From: Tricholoma matsutake
Taxonomy: Eukaryota; Basidiomycota; Agaricomycetes; Agaricales; Tricholomataceae
Length of the DNA: 64,000 nucleotides
Reading direction: 5' to 3'
Assembly: GCA_026075535.2 (NCBI GenBank)
Contig: AP026539.1
Coordinates: forward strand, 9,424,001-9,488,000
This document shows positions 1-9,867 of the stretch, one piece after another. The notes under the pieces are model-generated. The model was not told where the DNA came from. It did no database searches and saw nothing but the letters and a program-made list of their open reading frames with translations. A program made the position numbers and the translations under genes. The first letter of the stretch is position 1. Each line of letters begins with the position of its first letter.

Positions 1-1709
1 CTCTGCCCTTCATGTACATCGATGCAGTCATATGCCATGCAAAATACCATCAATATCGCAAAGGTTCTCATAACATATGTGAAGGGATTCACTTGTTATC
101 AGAATCTCAAGGAGCTTCAGAATATTCCATGGTGTCAACTTCCACCAGACCATAAAACTCAATTCTATCCTCTCTGAGCTTCAATGATTGAAGAAGCATC
201 AATCACTGGCAATCTTCTTGTCCATGATGATATCTATTTGGTCCAGCTAGACCGCTCACCAGAAGACTTGGACAAGTACGCTATCCCAGCTTTCAATGAC
301 CAACTTACAAATGCATGGATTCGTGGTGGCCAAGCCATGCGAAACCAAGACCTCACACCATGGACTCGTCATGAAATATTCCAGCTTGGCTTCGGTGTGT
401 TCCATCTGACGATGAACTTAATCTGGGCATTACTTCATGTTCACCATGGTACAATCAACCAGTACAGCAGTTTGTCACATTTCTTTGCAGTCTTGGAGAA
501 GGTTCGACTTGGCGCGGAACACCCCGACTTTCACACTCTTCTCGCTGCGCTTACTCAAATCCTCAATGGCCTGATTCTAAATGTTTGGCGAGATGTCTGT
601 GGCTTCTCATCTTTGGACATGTTTGCGGAGTCACGCCCTACCACTGCTCAAATCTTGAAACTGGCTGGTGACATATTGAAAAACTATGCAACCCCAACAG
701 AGAACATGGAGCCAAGCGAGAAGCCCTCCAAAGCTCGGAGGACTGCACCTCAACCTTCGGCAGGCGCATCCTCAGGTGAATCTGAAAGCTCTGGGTCTGA
801 CTCTTCTGACGATGAACCTACCGACAAACCACCAAGTAGTCCTGTCATCGACATCATGCACGAAAATATCATTCAACTAATGCGAGACCTACTTTATGTG
901 ATAGAGCTGGTTCACGCTGTGTCTGATGGTGACTTTGGACAAATTGAAGATATTCTCCCAGACTTGGCCTGTATATTCCGTGGCACAGGGTCTAATAACT
1001 ATGCGACTGAAATCCTACACTTGTTGTTCAACATCAAGGAAGTTTGGACACCAGAGTTTGCATACATTATAATTCAATTTTCCAAGAGATTCAGTTGAGA
1101 GATGACACTATAACTCCAGGAATATCATGCGAGACATGATGCTTGTGAATGTATCGGGCTTGCCAGGTCACACAATGGGTATTGATCTGAATATCGAACA
1201 CTTGATTCAATATCTGAAGGTCGTTCCTGCTTTATAAAACTATGAGCCCTTCATGATCCCCTTTCTGTAAACTCTAGGCACTCTTTTCTGCAAAAGGGAT
1301 TTATGCAAACTGGGACCGACTTGGAAATATTTCTGTGGCAGTACATCATTTGCAACAAATCAAGAAACAAGTTGCTCGCTCCATGGGCTCGAACTACCAA
1401 GGATCTACGCATACAAAACTGGATACCCATGAACTTGTTTGGCGAATTGCAAATAAGGCTCGTGATCTTCGGCTCCAACATCATAGTCCAAATCGAGAGA
1501 AGAATTCACCTGGAAAGCTGGTACCTGATTTGCAGGCATTGGGATGAGAGAAATTTGCTTCCTCTTCATTGCACACCTTCAACAAGAAAATTCGCAAACT
1601 GATCTCTGGCAAAGTTACAATAGACAAGGCTGATGAATTACCACCACTAAACTTTGACTCAGCATTTGAAAATGATGACGACAACGATCAATTAGGAGAA
1701 TCAGTGTAA
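1..1709 (+). pseudogene. DUF6589-type protein, C-terminal part (broken, runs off left edge)
   Basis: Reading frame 1 is open from the window edge to 1098 except for one TGA at 178-180. Residues after it resemble my memory of the DUF6589 family of Agaricomycetes: an acidic/Ser-rich segment (ESSGSDSSDDE) followed by a conserved block around FRGTGSNNYATEILHLL and a Trp-rich stretch. After 1098 the coding signal continues only in shifting frames and ends in an acidic tail (DDDDNDQLGESV) with TAA at 1707-1709, so at least one frameshift or unspliced intron lies in 1099-1500. Molecular role unknown. It converges on the helicase relic, with 23 bp between them. The single in-frame TGA fits a CGA-to-TGA transition. 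Family call from memory; the start lies outside the window. Confidence 0.55.
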
Positions 1710-1732
1710 TTACAAATGAGTGTACAGCAAAT

Positions 1733-3856
1733 TTACATGGTCTTCCTTTTCTTTTGAGGATGGTTTGATTTAGTGCTAGTCACCTTGAGTTCCTCGTTGT
1801 ACTTCATGACCAAGTCAGCTAAGGGCCCAGCCCATTCCTTTCCCCACTCGTTGGTTTCCTCCAGCAATGTAACAATGTCTTCTGATGATTGAATTGACTT
1901 CATTGATGCCTGAACAAGTTTAACGTGTTGCTGATGTGAAAGAATATCATACATCGCTCGGACACCAAGGAGTGGATCATTTTCATGAGCAGACTTGACC
2001 CATGAAATGAGTCGAGAATTGAGAGCAGCTCGATCTTTGGTTGGGCGATATGTAGGCCTCTTGCGCTTTGACTTGATAGCTGGTGGCTCGCCCATGAACA
2101 GCGGTCCTGGAAGGAAGTCAGTAAGATTGAAGCCATTGTTTTCATGGCAATCACAACAGAAATTGGTGTAGAAATCAAGTGCTTGGCATATTCAGATGAC
2201 ATCTTGACTAAGTATGCAGTTCACACACCGTTTGGTGACTTGTCATCAAGATAGACTGAGAAGAAGTAACAAAGACATGTCTTGCACTGAATGAGCTTGG
2301 TGGATGAATATGACGCATGGTCTTGTGCTTGGCAATTAGGCTTGTGATCCGCGCGAGGTTGGTCAGGGTCCATCATATCTCCATTGGTGAAATTGTCTAG
2401 AGAAATTGACAGAGCCCAGGGCTCATAAAAAATGATGAATAGACCTTTATCTCCCTCACGCCTAACAACTTGTCCACCATGCTGTAGTGCTTCAATGATG
2501 TCACTGGGAAGCCCAGCATTGCAGACAATTTTGACATCTGTAAAATCTACACCCTGCAATCTGATGTTACACAAAAAGATTGCAGAGTCAATATATGCAC
2601 CACAGATTCACCAGATGTCGCACACATGATCTTACAACAGCCGTTTTTCTCAGTAAAAGCAGTGTGAACAGCCTGAAGATATGCGCTCAACATCCCACCA
2701 TGATAATGCTGGACTACACCCGTTCCACGGTACTCTGGTGGCAACTTACTGTTGAGGTGTTTCGCAACATCACTTGCGAGAAGTTTGTTGTCAAAAAAAA
2801 TAAGGACCCAAGGTTGGGTGCTGAAATCAAATGGGTCAGAGAGAAAACAGTCGAAATTGTGAGCTTCTTCAACATGAGAGACCAGGCAATGAGTAGTGTA
2901 TGTCGTATTTGGTCTATTAGATGAGACACGGATCGAGACATAGCCAGGCCACAGAATCTTCATTTCAACAGTCTTCAAGATATGTGGCGGAAAGGTCGCC
3001 AACAATGCCTGCCAGGGGATCCCATGAGGAAGTAGCGCCTTTAGCTCATCGAGTTGTCCCCACGCAGGTCAGAAGGCCATATTTCCATGGCGCGGTAAGC
3101 CAGCAAGATAAATGAAATGAGCCTTGTCAACATGAATACGTTTGAGCCATTTTTGAAAATGTTGATTGCGGACCAGAATGGCAAGATGCGGAAGGTGGCC
3201 CTTGGGTGTTTTGAAAAGTTGTTCAACAGTAGCAATAATGTGTCGGGATGTCCCAGGCGTTCGCATTTTGATATTATGAACGTGGGTCTGATGAAAAGTC
3301 GCATAAGCTAATGAAGAAGACAAAGATGTAACTTACATTCCAGTAATTATCTTCCTGGGGAGTGTCATCGTTGATTGCAATGGTGGGGATTCTGTAGTTT
3401 TTGTTGAAATTATCTGCCTGTGAAGGTATTACAGACAAACACCAGACATGCTCCAGCTGAAGTGCTAACTTGTGTGACCTGAAGCTGTTTGAGAGGTGAT
3501 ATGGTAAGAGATACAAAATGGTTTGCTGGGTTGTCGAGAAGCAGGCTGAGAGCGATCGGAAGAGTTTTGCCGCTTCCAGTGCTGGCATCAACCAAAGAAT
3601 CTTGTCCATTGAATGTGACCAAACATGCACGAAGTTGGAGCTCTCAAGGTACCTGAGTGCCACCAGTAACTGCCCAGGAGAGTAGAGAAGCTCAATATGC
3701 CATCGTCTTGTCATCCTTGCCCAATGTTGCCAAGTATGAGATAGGAAGTTTTTCAAGCAGGAGCATGGTAGAAACCAGTTCATGGACATCCTCAGCAGAT
3801 AGGGAGCAAATCTCATCAAGTCTTTCTTGAAGCGTAGGTACATGGAAGGTGGCCAT
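1733..3856 (-). pseudogene. RecQ-like superfamily 2 DNA helicase (decayed)
   Basis: Read on the minus strand from ATG at 3856 (MATFHVPTLQERLDEI). A Walker A motif, DASTGSGKT, lies near 3570. Further segments are joined by intron-like gaps (GTTAGC..ACAG near 3470, GTAAGT..TTAG near 3325, GTGGTG..GCAG near 2540). The helicase C-lobe shows VVQHYHGGM, CATSGES and GVDFTDVKIVCNAGLP, ending with a C-terminal region rich in Lys/Arg (KKRKTM, stop at 1733). Three in-frame stops break it: MAY*, QVP* and MAF*. All are TGA and lie where Arg is plausible, consistent with CGA-to-TGA change. The motifs fit the RecQ-like helicases expanded in mushroom genomes; membership in a telomere-linked or transposon-borne subset is inference. 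It would have unwound DNA with ATP in the nucleus. Confidence 0.7.
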
Positions 3857-4043
3857 AGAGGCATAAGAAGTAGAAAATGTGTCAACGCGTTGACACGATC
3901 ACACAGTTCCCAAAAGGGTTATTTACAAAAACGGGTGATGATTAAGCATTTTTCGATCACAAGCATTTGCATGCGATTTTAAGCTCAGCTGTACCGGTCC
4001 CTATACATTGTGCTTGCCCATGTACTAGGGATCGGTCACCGGT

Positions 4044-4253
4044 CTAGTATTAACCCACAACCCGCAATTCCATCAGCGATCAAAACACATCACCTTATGT
4101 CATCATTGGGTCCGAGATCTCGTAACTGATAAAATACTCGATATTCAAAATTGTCGCAACCTGGAACAAACAGCGGACACATTAACAAAGGCACTACTGA
4201 GGCCCAAATTTATGCAACATAGGGTGGAGATGGGAATAAAGTTGATTAAGTAA
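4044..4253 (+). pseudogene. Ty1/copia polyprotein, RNase H C-terminal tail
   Basis: An open stretch of 69 codons ending in TAA at 4251-4253 carries the last motifs of copia RNase H: NPQFHQRSKHI, HWVRDLV and EQTADTLTKALLRPKF (compare the usual ADILTKAL). It is followed at about 135 bp by a polypurine tract and an LTR start, the normal 3' order of a copia element. Everything upstream (gag, protease, integrase, RT) is absent, so this is a 5'-truncated remnant. Confidence 0.8.
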
Positions 4254-4387
4254 CTCAGTAGCTTTCCTCGCGTGTGAGTTGGTTTTTACCCACAGGGTTT
4301 TCCACCACACAGAGGTTTTAATGCACCTGAAAGATAATCCAGTTAACCATTCCTAATAACTCAAACCATGCTTGGCTTGAAGGGGAG

Positions 4388-4647
4388 TGTTGGGATAGGC
4401 AATCCAAGCCCATGGTCTGAGGCTGGATGCTGGATATTATTAATAGAGCGGCTGTTTTGATGCGTGTTCTATTTATAGCACAGTTACATACAGCCGTAGT
4501 ATAGGAGAAAGAATAATAAGTTCTTTGTCTCGTTTCCCCCACTTGTCTCTAAGAGAATTATCTCTTCTCTGTTCATTTCCCAGCCTGATTTCCAATATCA
4601 GCCACATTGGCTATGGCTGCCAAATCTTGCCTTTAGCTCGAGCAACA
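4388..4647 (+). repeat. Ty1/copia 3' LTR
   Basis: Begins TGTTGGGA directly after the purine tract GAAGGGGAG and contains a TATA-like TTCTATTTATAG at about 4466. The end is placed at CAACA (4643-4647) because it inverts the TGTTG start; this end is tentative, since CAACAACA would extend it to 4650. It belongs with the copia tail at 4044-4253. No second LTR is visible in the window, so no target-site duplication can be tested. Confidence 0.6.
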
Positions 4648-5360
4648 ACAGCACCAAAATGACAGGATGACGACTGATGACTGGGAGGCAACGAGGATGA
4701 GGGAAACTGAACAAAAAAAGGCCCAAGAGACATCATCAATGTCTCTTGGGCCACAGGTATGTTTTCTCTCTCTTTTTTCTTGTTTCATTTTATTTTATTA
4801 ACAAACTTTTTAGGCACTAATTTTAATTACTGATGACAACAAACAGAAAACATGAGCAAAAAACGGGACTAGTGTTTCAAGGTCTGGTCTTTTGCTGTTT
4901 TGCTGTATCTCAGCAATGACTGGATGAAATCATTTCATCAAAGAGAGGACCCCCATTATTTTCACTTCTCTATCCATGATTAAATTTTGTGATTATATTG
5001 ACAATCACTGACCAGAATCCTTATGTTCCAGAGATGACCCCCTGGTCTTTGGCCAGATCTATCTGCTCAAATATTTTAATGATTTTATCTCATTGTTTGA
5101 GGTAGTAGGAGGCAGTTTAAATTTTAAAAAGACTGCAACCCAACTGGACCTCGAAACACTAAATGGGACAGAGGGGAGAATGACAAGAGGATGAGGGGAG
5201 GGAATGACAACGGAACAATGGGGCAGGGAATGACAATGATGAGAGGAGCGATGAGGAAACCCAAACAGCACCTCCAACCGCCCCACCGCCGTGAGCATCT
5301 GCTCGCGGGGTGCAAGTGGGGTGAATCCTACAACAATGGAACAATAGTGTATCATATTGT
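4648..5360 (+). repeat. GAC/ACAAC-rich hairpin-intron element 1
   Basis: Low-complexity, strand-asymmetric DNA: short ATGACA/GACAAC words recur at 4658-4715, 4835-4850 and 5150-5245. It holds a perfect 14-bp palindrome followed by intron-like signals (own entry) and, at its right end, a second hairpin at 5284-5312 (arms CCGTGAGC and GCTCGCGG plus an outer CACC/GGTG with one bulged G). No convincing protein is encoded; the short ORFs here are frame shadows. Boundaries are approximate. Confidence 0.4.
4720..4813 (+). other. Hairpin H1 plus intron-like tract
   Basis: Left arm 4720-4733 (GGCCCAAGAGACAT), loop CATCA (4734-4738), right arm 4739-4752: a perfect 14-bp inverted repeat. Four nucleotides later, after ACAG, comes a consensus splice donor GTATGT at 4757, a T-rich tract, TTAAC, and TTTTTTAG ending at 4813, giving a 57-nt intron-like unit. 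The same design recurs at 52025, 60210, 48392 and on the minus strand near 6.0-6.4 kb and 62.3 kb. Whether it is spliced is unknown. Confidence 0.55.
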
Positions 5361-5690
5361 AGTTCTGATTAGAAATATTAAAATTGTTTCAGTATCGAAG
5401 TACAAAATTCAGTTTTTCTAAGTGAAACTATAGCTATAGCATGAACTAGAAGATCAACATTCAGCAATGAATATTAATCACAGAATAGTCATTACAAAGG
5501 TAACTACAAATGTCAAACACAAGTCAAACATGAGTTGCCCACAAGTCAACTACAAGTCAACTACAAGTCAACTGCCTCGGAACTTGCCCACTGTGTGAGA
5601 GATCTCTGTGGCTTAAATCCCACTACTAACGTAGCGGGAATACTTATATATTATGTAATTTATCTAATCAACTCAAACTAAACAAGGCCC
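5361..5690. other. Spacer with 11-bp tandem repeat
   Basis: No gene seen. AT-rich sequence with a short array of ACAAGTCAACT units at about 5540-5573 (three near-perfect copies plus two diverged ones upstream). Otherwise unremarkable. Confidence 0.4.
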
Positions 5691-5976
5691 CTGCTCATAT
5701 TTCGAGCAAGGGGGTGAGCTACTCAACAAAATAAAAATAACCCCTCGTGTAAAAAAACATGAGGGTGGGGGTGGGGTATGTGAGCCCTCTTACTGGGGCA
5801 GTCCTTTGCCTTGTTATCCCTTGCATCGGCTGTGTTGTCCCCATCCCCTCCCTGTCGCACGGCTCCTCTCCGCTCGCCCTGGGCTGGTGTTTGCTTCACA
5901 TCGCCGCCGTCATCGGTGGTGTTGCTGTCGTCGGTTGCGCTGTGGTTATAGGTGTGCTCCCGGGTGTACTGTAGTC

Positions 5977-6049
5977 CTGCTCGTCGAAACGTCATTAGTG
6001 CTCTTAAAACTGAAAGAAAAAAATAACTCACCCAGGAGGTGTCACCTCC
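5977..6049 (-). other. Hairpin H2 plus intron-like tract
   Basis: Minus strand: GGAGGTG-A-CACCTCC (plus 6035-6049), then TGG|GTGAGT with the donor at plus 6031, a T-run, CACTAATG as branch-like site and GCAG ending at plus 5977: 55 nt. Shorter stem (7 bp) than H1. Confidence 0.4.
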
Positions 6050-6187
6050 CAGCCCCGCCACTGGTCTCCTCTTTGGTCCCCCCCCCCCATTCCTGTCGTT
6101 GTGGCGCTGCCTGACTGCTGCTCTCGTTGCCGTTGCCACCTTGGTCCTGTCTTGGTGGTGGCAGTCGTTGCTGCACCTCGCGAGCCC

Positions 6188-6281
6188 CTGGGGTTGTCGT
6201 GGTTCCCATTGTACACGTAATATATTTGTAAATAATCGTTAGTAGAATGTGAAAAAAGAAAACATACCTGAGAGGCTCAGG
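6188..6281 (-). other. Hairpin H3 plus intron-like tract
   Basis: Minus strand: CCTGAG-CCT-CTCAGG (plus 6267-6281) whose last base overlaps the donor CAG|GTATGT (plus 6267). Then a pyrimidine tract, a canonical CTACTAACG branch site and CCCCAG ending at plus 6188: 80 nt. The 6-bp stem is weak evidence by itself. Confidence 0.35.
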
Positions 6282-6322
6282 AGCGCTTGCATCCGGTTGT
6301 CGGTGTTGTGCCTTTCAGCCCC

Positions 6323-6396
6323 CTGTGCGTAGGTTAGCACATTAGCGAAGAAAGAAAAACATACCTGGGCTCAAGACACATCTGCGTCTCAAGCCC
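6323..6396 (-). other. Hairpin H4 plus intron-like tract
   Basis: Minus strand: arms plus 6383-6396 and 6367-6380 give a 14-bp stem (GGGCTTGAGACGCA opposite TGTGTCTTGAGCCC) with three G.T pairs. Then AG|GTATGT (donor at plus 6364), a T/C tract, GTGCTAACC and GCACAG ending at plus 6323: a 42-nt intron-like unit. Read on the plus strand the three mismatches would be A.C, so only the intron-sense strand pairs fully. Confidence 0.5.
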
Positions 6397-6397
6397 C

Positions 6398-6436
6398 TGT
6401 TGTTGTTGTTGCTGCTGCTGCTGCTGCTGTTGCTAT
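6398..6436. repeat. GTT/CTG microsatellite
   Basis: (GTT)n followed by (GCT)n, about seven CTG units, next to hairpin H4. Confidence 0.7.
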
Positions 6437-6677
6437 GCCGTTGTTGTCGCCACCGTTGTCGTTGTCGTTGTCGAGCCTGTGGTGGTGGTGGTTGATGTTG
6501 ATGGATGTTGTTGACGCGTTGTTGATCGTTGATGATGCGTGATGTTTACAGTTTACTCGAAAAGGGAATCATCACGTGGTGTCATAGTCACATTCTCCTT
6601 GATCGTAGCGTGGGGGTGAAGGTTGTTGTTCGGGTTCTTTGCCACGGTCTCTCCAACTAGGTGTATTAGTTAGCATT

Positions 6678-6794
6678 TTAGAGGGAGCGGGCGAGGACAT
6701 AAAGGCGATATATCGTAAGCCCAACAGCTGTGCCTATGAGTGCAGCGCTGAGGGTTGTTGATACAATAGAGTGGCGTTTGACAGGTGGCGGCAT
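6678..6794 (-). CDS. small single-pass membrane protein candidate (38 aa)
   Basis: ATG at 6794, TAA at 6678. The product starts with a basic stretch (MPPPVKRHS) followed by a hydrophobic helix (about residues 15-28, LSAALIGTAVGLTI) and ends ARSL. A CTAACTAATACACCTAG acceptor lies just downstream on the same strand and opens a frame WRDRGKEPEQQPSPP, so this may be the first exon of a two-exon gene; I could not find a donor in phase. Shorter than usual annotation limits. Downstream of and co-directional with the HNH gene. Confidence 0.3.
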   Translation of the reverse strand: MPPPVKRHSIVSTTLSAALIGTAVGLTIYRLYVLARSL

Positions 6795-7098
6795 GTCTAC
6801 TTGCAGAAACAAAACCAGCTAGTTTTTTAGTTTTTAGTCAACTTGAAAGAGAAACACGAAAGAAGAACATGGTTGACAAGTAAAAGGTAAGAAAGAGATT
6901 GTGCGTTTATGGAGGGAATGGGGAGTGGACATCAAGGTATATATACATTCCCTGGGGCATGCGCGAATGGCGAGGTGAATGAATACATACCTATATCTGA
7001 AGCAATCATATCCACCCTGCGAGGTTGAGATGGCTTGTATAGGAGTCACAAGAATGTACTGCATTATCTGTATGATTGGAGCCATGCAAAAAGTTTCA
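6795..7098. other. Intergenic spacer
   Basis: Between the HNH gene stop and the small ORF. No coding signal or structured element recognised. Confidence 0.5.
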
Positions 7099-8281
7099 TT
7101 AGCCGAATTTTTGTGCGACCTCAAGACTGCCCAATCTGTGAGCCATCTCAAACTCCAAGTGTCGTTGACCCAATTTCCCCCCCCAAATCTCCGAACTCGA
7201 CAGATCCATCATACCACCACCGAGTGCGTCCTCGTAGTCCCAAGTGGGCTCCCCTGCACCCTTCATATTCTTCAGCACACCTTGAACAAAATGATCACGG
7301 AAAAGGTCATCAAGGGGCCGCAAATTGGGGTCATTGATGTGATCGAGTTTGAGGACCTTTCCGGCAATATCATCGTAGCCAGGAACGAACGGGATGACTA
7401 CATGCCCGCGCTGTTGGAATAAATGGTAAGAACTGATATTGGGGATAGAGGAAAAATGCAAACATCGGGATTGACAGCAAACATGTAGTTATCCCATGCA
7501 TCATGCAAATCATTCCGAAGCAAAATCACATTCTGAATTGAGTCGATCTTGGTGGACCCGCCGAGGTCGTGAAGAGGCGCAGGATCCGTGATGCGACTTG
7601 CATAGCCTTTGTTGACCCACTGGATATTCAGTGTTAGCTTATTGGGGATGAGAGGGGCATGGACAGACCTCGGCGTCATGCACGCGTGGGAAAATGTAAG
7701 CTGCCTTGAAACGACTAAAGTCACCTCTAGAAACCAGGAAGCCGGATATCAGGCAACGAGGGTCACGCCTGCGTGTACGTTCTCGGTAGGCTGATGTCTG
7801 CAGAAAACCGTTTGTGTTGCATTAGTGATGTACGCCTTGTTGGGATTCGCGACGTACCCTTGAGGGAGTATTAGAGATGGTGGGATGGCGAAGACGAGCC
7901 GAAACGGGCGTCAAACCTACAGGGATCCGAGTACCATCTACAATAAATCACGTGAAGAAACGCGGATCATAATAAGTGACAAGTCGTCAGATACCTGGTC
8001 GGAGAAGGATGTACGTTCCAGGGTTGGGAAGTTCTCGGTTTGGGGGATGAAAAGCCCCTCTTCTCTCGGGCGCGTTTTCGTCGTATTCGAAAACCGCCCA
8101 ATCATCCTCGGAGAAAATAACCGCGCGCAGGCATCCATAAAAAAGTTCCCAGTCGATGAGGCCGTACTGCCAGAAGCCTAGATGAATATATGAGGTCGGA
8201 AGAATGTCAAAGGCTTATCGAATTCAACAACTGACTGGACAAAGTGTTGCCATCGAAATCGCGAAGGAAAACGTCACCCAT
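7099..8281 (-). CDS. HNH-nuclease-domain protein, six exons, 301 aa
   Basis: Exons (minus): 8281-8236, 8177-7995, 7937-7858, 7797-7669, 7619-7464, 7410-7099. All introns are 48-60 nt, GT-AG, and keep phase, giving 301 codons plus TAA. The start MGDVFLRDFDGNTLSSF matches the N-terminal pattern of a large Agaricomycete family. The centre has CLISGF, AAYIFPRVHDAEW and NVILLRNDLHDAWDNYMF, the His/Asn/His pattern of HNH_2-type (PF13391-like) domains. The C-terminus has FVPGYDD, LRPLDDLFRDHF and GAGEPTWDYEDALGGG. The family's function is not established; DNA cleavage is inferred from the fold. It looks intact. It faces the F-box relic head to head. Confidence 0.85.
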
Positions 8282-8406
8282 GAATGCTGTGGAGCAGTGT
8301 TATTGGTTATTTGTGTGGTGGAGCTACAATCCGTCACTTCACATATTAGCATTTATCATTCCATCTACATCCCCCGAGTCCCTTCTGGAAAAGTTTTGCG
8401 TGGGAT

Positions 8407-9780
8407 ATTATCCAACTAAGAGCGAGAACCACGACATCCGCGCTTCACTGTTACTTGCAGCTGCTGCCTTGGAACAACGGAATGATGCACTGGAGCGTTA
8501 TGTCGCCAGATGGTGAGGCGTTTTTATCCCCGGTCCGTCACTTACCACCCGAGATCCTTGGTCAAATTTTCCTTGAAGTTTGCTCAATCAGCTTCGCCAC
8601 CGAGCGACGATCACTGCCGGCAGTGACACCTGGCATGGTATGCGCGGGAGGTTCCGATATCCACACCGGCTCTATGGTCTTCCTTACGGTTAACCTCGTA
8701 CTGGACTGGAAAGGAAGGGCCCACATTTCGCACCTTGAAACTCCATCTCAAACGTTCTGGATGCTATCCTTTGACTGTTGTATGTCTCATTCGATTCTGA
8801 GACAATCCTGTGCTCTAACTTGAGCTTATCAAAACATGCAAATCGTTGGCGCAGCTCAGAACTAGACTCTGGGACGCGTATTTCGCTTCTGGAGCAGAGA
8901 TATGATGCTGACAGTTATACCCTCTCGTTGCTCTCTTCCTTGACATTCCGACAGTTTCACTCTCTGAATACTGAGATCTTTAAACTTACTCCTAATATGA
9001 GAAACGTGACCTTCCTCGACGGCGTAGCCAATTGCGATGTCCCTCTGCCCTGGCATCAGCTTACCACCCTTAAAAATATTCGAGGTCACATCCGCGGTAT
9101 TCCTGATCTTCTTCGTCAGTCCCAGGTATTACAGCAGTATAGTATGGTTGATGAAACCGAGCATCCCATGCCGTTCAGCAATATCTTACATTGTCTTTTG
9201 ACCTGGTCGTGGCCTCGCAGAATATCACAACAACATTGATTGCAACTCTGTTTGACCACCTTACACTCAGAAATGTTGTACGAATGTGGTTTACTCACGA
9301 ACTCCATTGGATAGCATGGCCCATTCTTCATTCATATCCTTCTTAACTCTGTCGCAGACTTTGGAAGACCAATCGTTCGAGGACGTACTCATGACAGACG
9401 ACAAGCTAGTTGAATGTCTGCGACATACTCCAAAGCTCACCAGGCTTGCAGTTGAAGATGCAAACATATCCCCGCTACTCACAGACAAACTTTTGATTGC
9501 ACTGCAATCTCACCAACATTGCTTGGCTAGAAGTAATGGCGTAGTACCAATGTTGAAGTTTCTGGAACTACGGCGGTATATTCATATTTGAAGACCAGAA
9601 TTCAATCGACGTTGTAAAGTCGCGGTGGGATCTGCCTTTGGTAGAAGGGTTCAAACGTCTATGCCATCTCGATTTACATGTTACCTATACTGATAGATCC
9701 AAAGCTCTTTCAAGACTTTTGAGCCCCTTCCAGACGGATGGCCTTCGAGTATCGATTTTTTTTAACCATCGTGTTAGATT
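8407..9780 (+). pseudogene. F-box/LRR-like protein (broken)
   Basis: The recognisable order of an agaric F-box protein is present but split over frames: an N-terminal helix (LLLAAAALEQRNDALERYV, about 8440-8510), then after a frameshift the F-box core LSPVRHLPPEILGQIFLEV (about 8525-8580), then a WKGRAH/SGCYPLTV-like region, then leucine-rich segments (8778-9239, 9286-9591) and a tail VEGFKRLCHLDLHVTY..GLRVSIFF (9640-9765). TGA follows RYVARW at 8514, and other frame changes occur near 8640, 8770, 9240 and 9590. Some gaps could be introns but several lack GT-AG. A functional copy would act as an SCF substrate adaptor. Confidence 0.6.
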
Positions 9781-9867
9781 AGGGGAGTTCATTACTTTAC
9801 GTTATTATATATATAGTCTTTATAAAAGGACTAACCCACTCAGGACCTACGCGTTGAATACGGTCAC

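Larger units (their letters stand above)
5691..6560 (-). repeat. GAC/ACAAC-rich hairpin-intron elements 2-4 (minus strand)
   Basis: The minus strand is rich in GACAAC/ACAACAA words (seen on the plus strand as GTTGTTG and GTCGTTG). It holds three hairpins, each followed on the minus strand by a splice-donor-like site (own entries). Two further G/C-rich hairpins lie at 5689-5713 (CCCCTGCTC/GAGCAAGGGG) and 5742-5765 (CCCTCGTG/CATGAGGG). The overlapping ORFs of 60-140 codons on both strands here are low-complexity shadows, and I see no real protein. It matches the elements at 4.65 kb and 52 kb in composition and design but not by long identity. Confidence 0.4.

Noticed and set aside
3274..3885. 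203-codon minus-strand ORF over the helicase N-terminus
   Set aside because: It is the wrong frame: Walker A and downstream helicase motifs lie in the neighbouring frame, broken by TGA.
5723..6242. Several overlapping ORFs on both strands (Pro/Arg/Ser-rich)
   Set aside because: Low-complexity frame shadows of GC-rich repeat DNA with hairpins; no domain and no plausible start.
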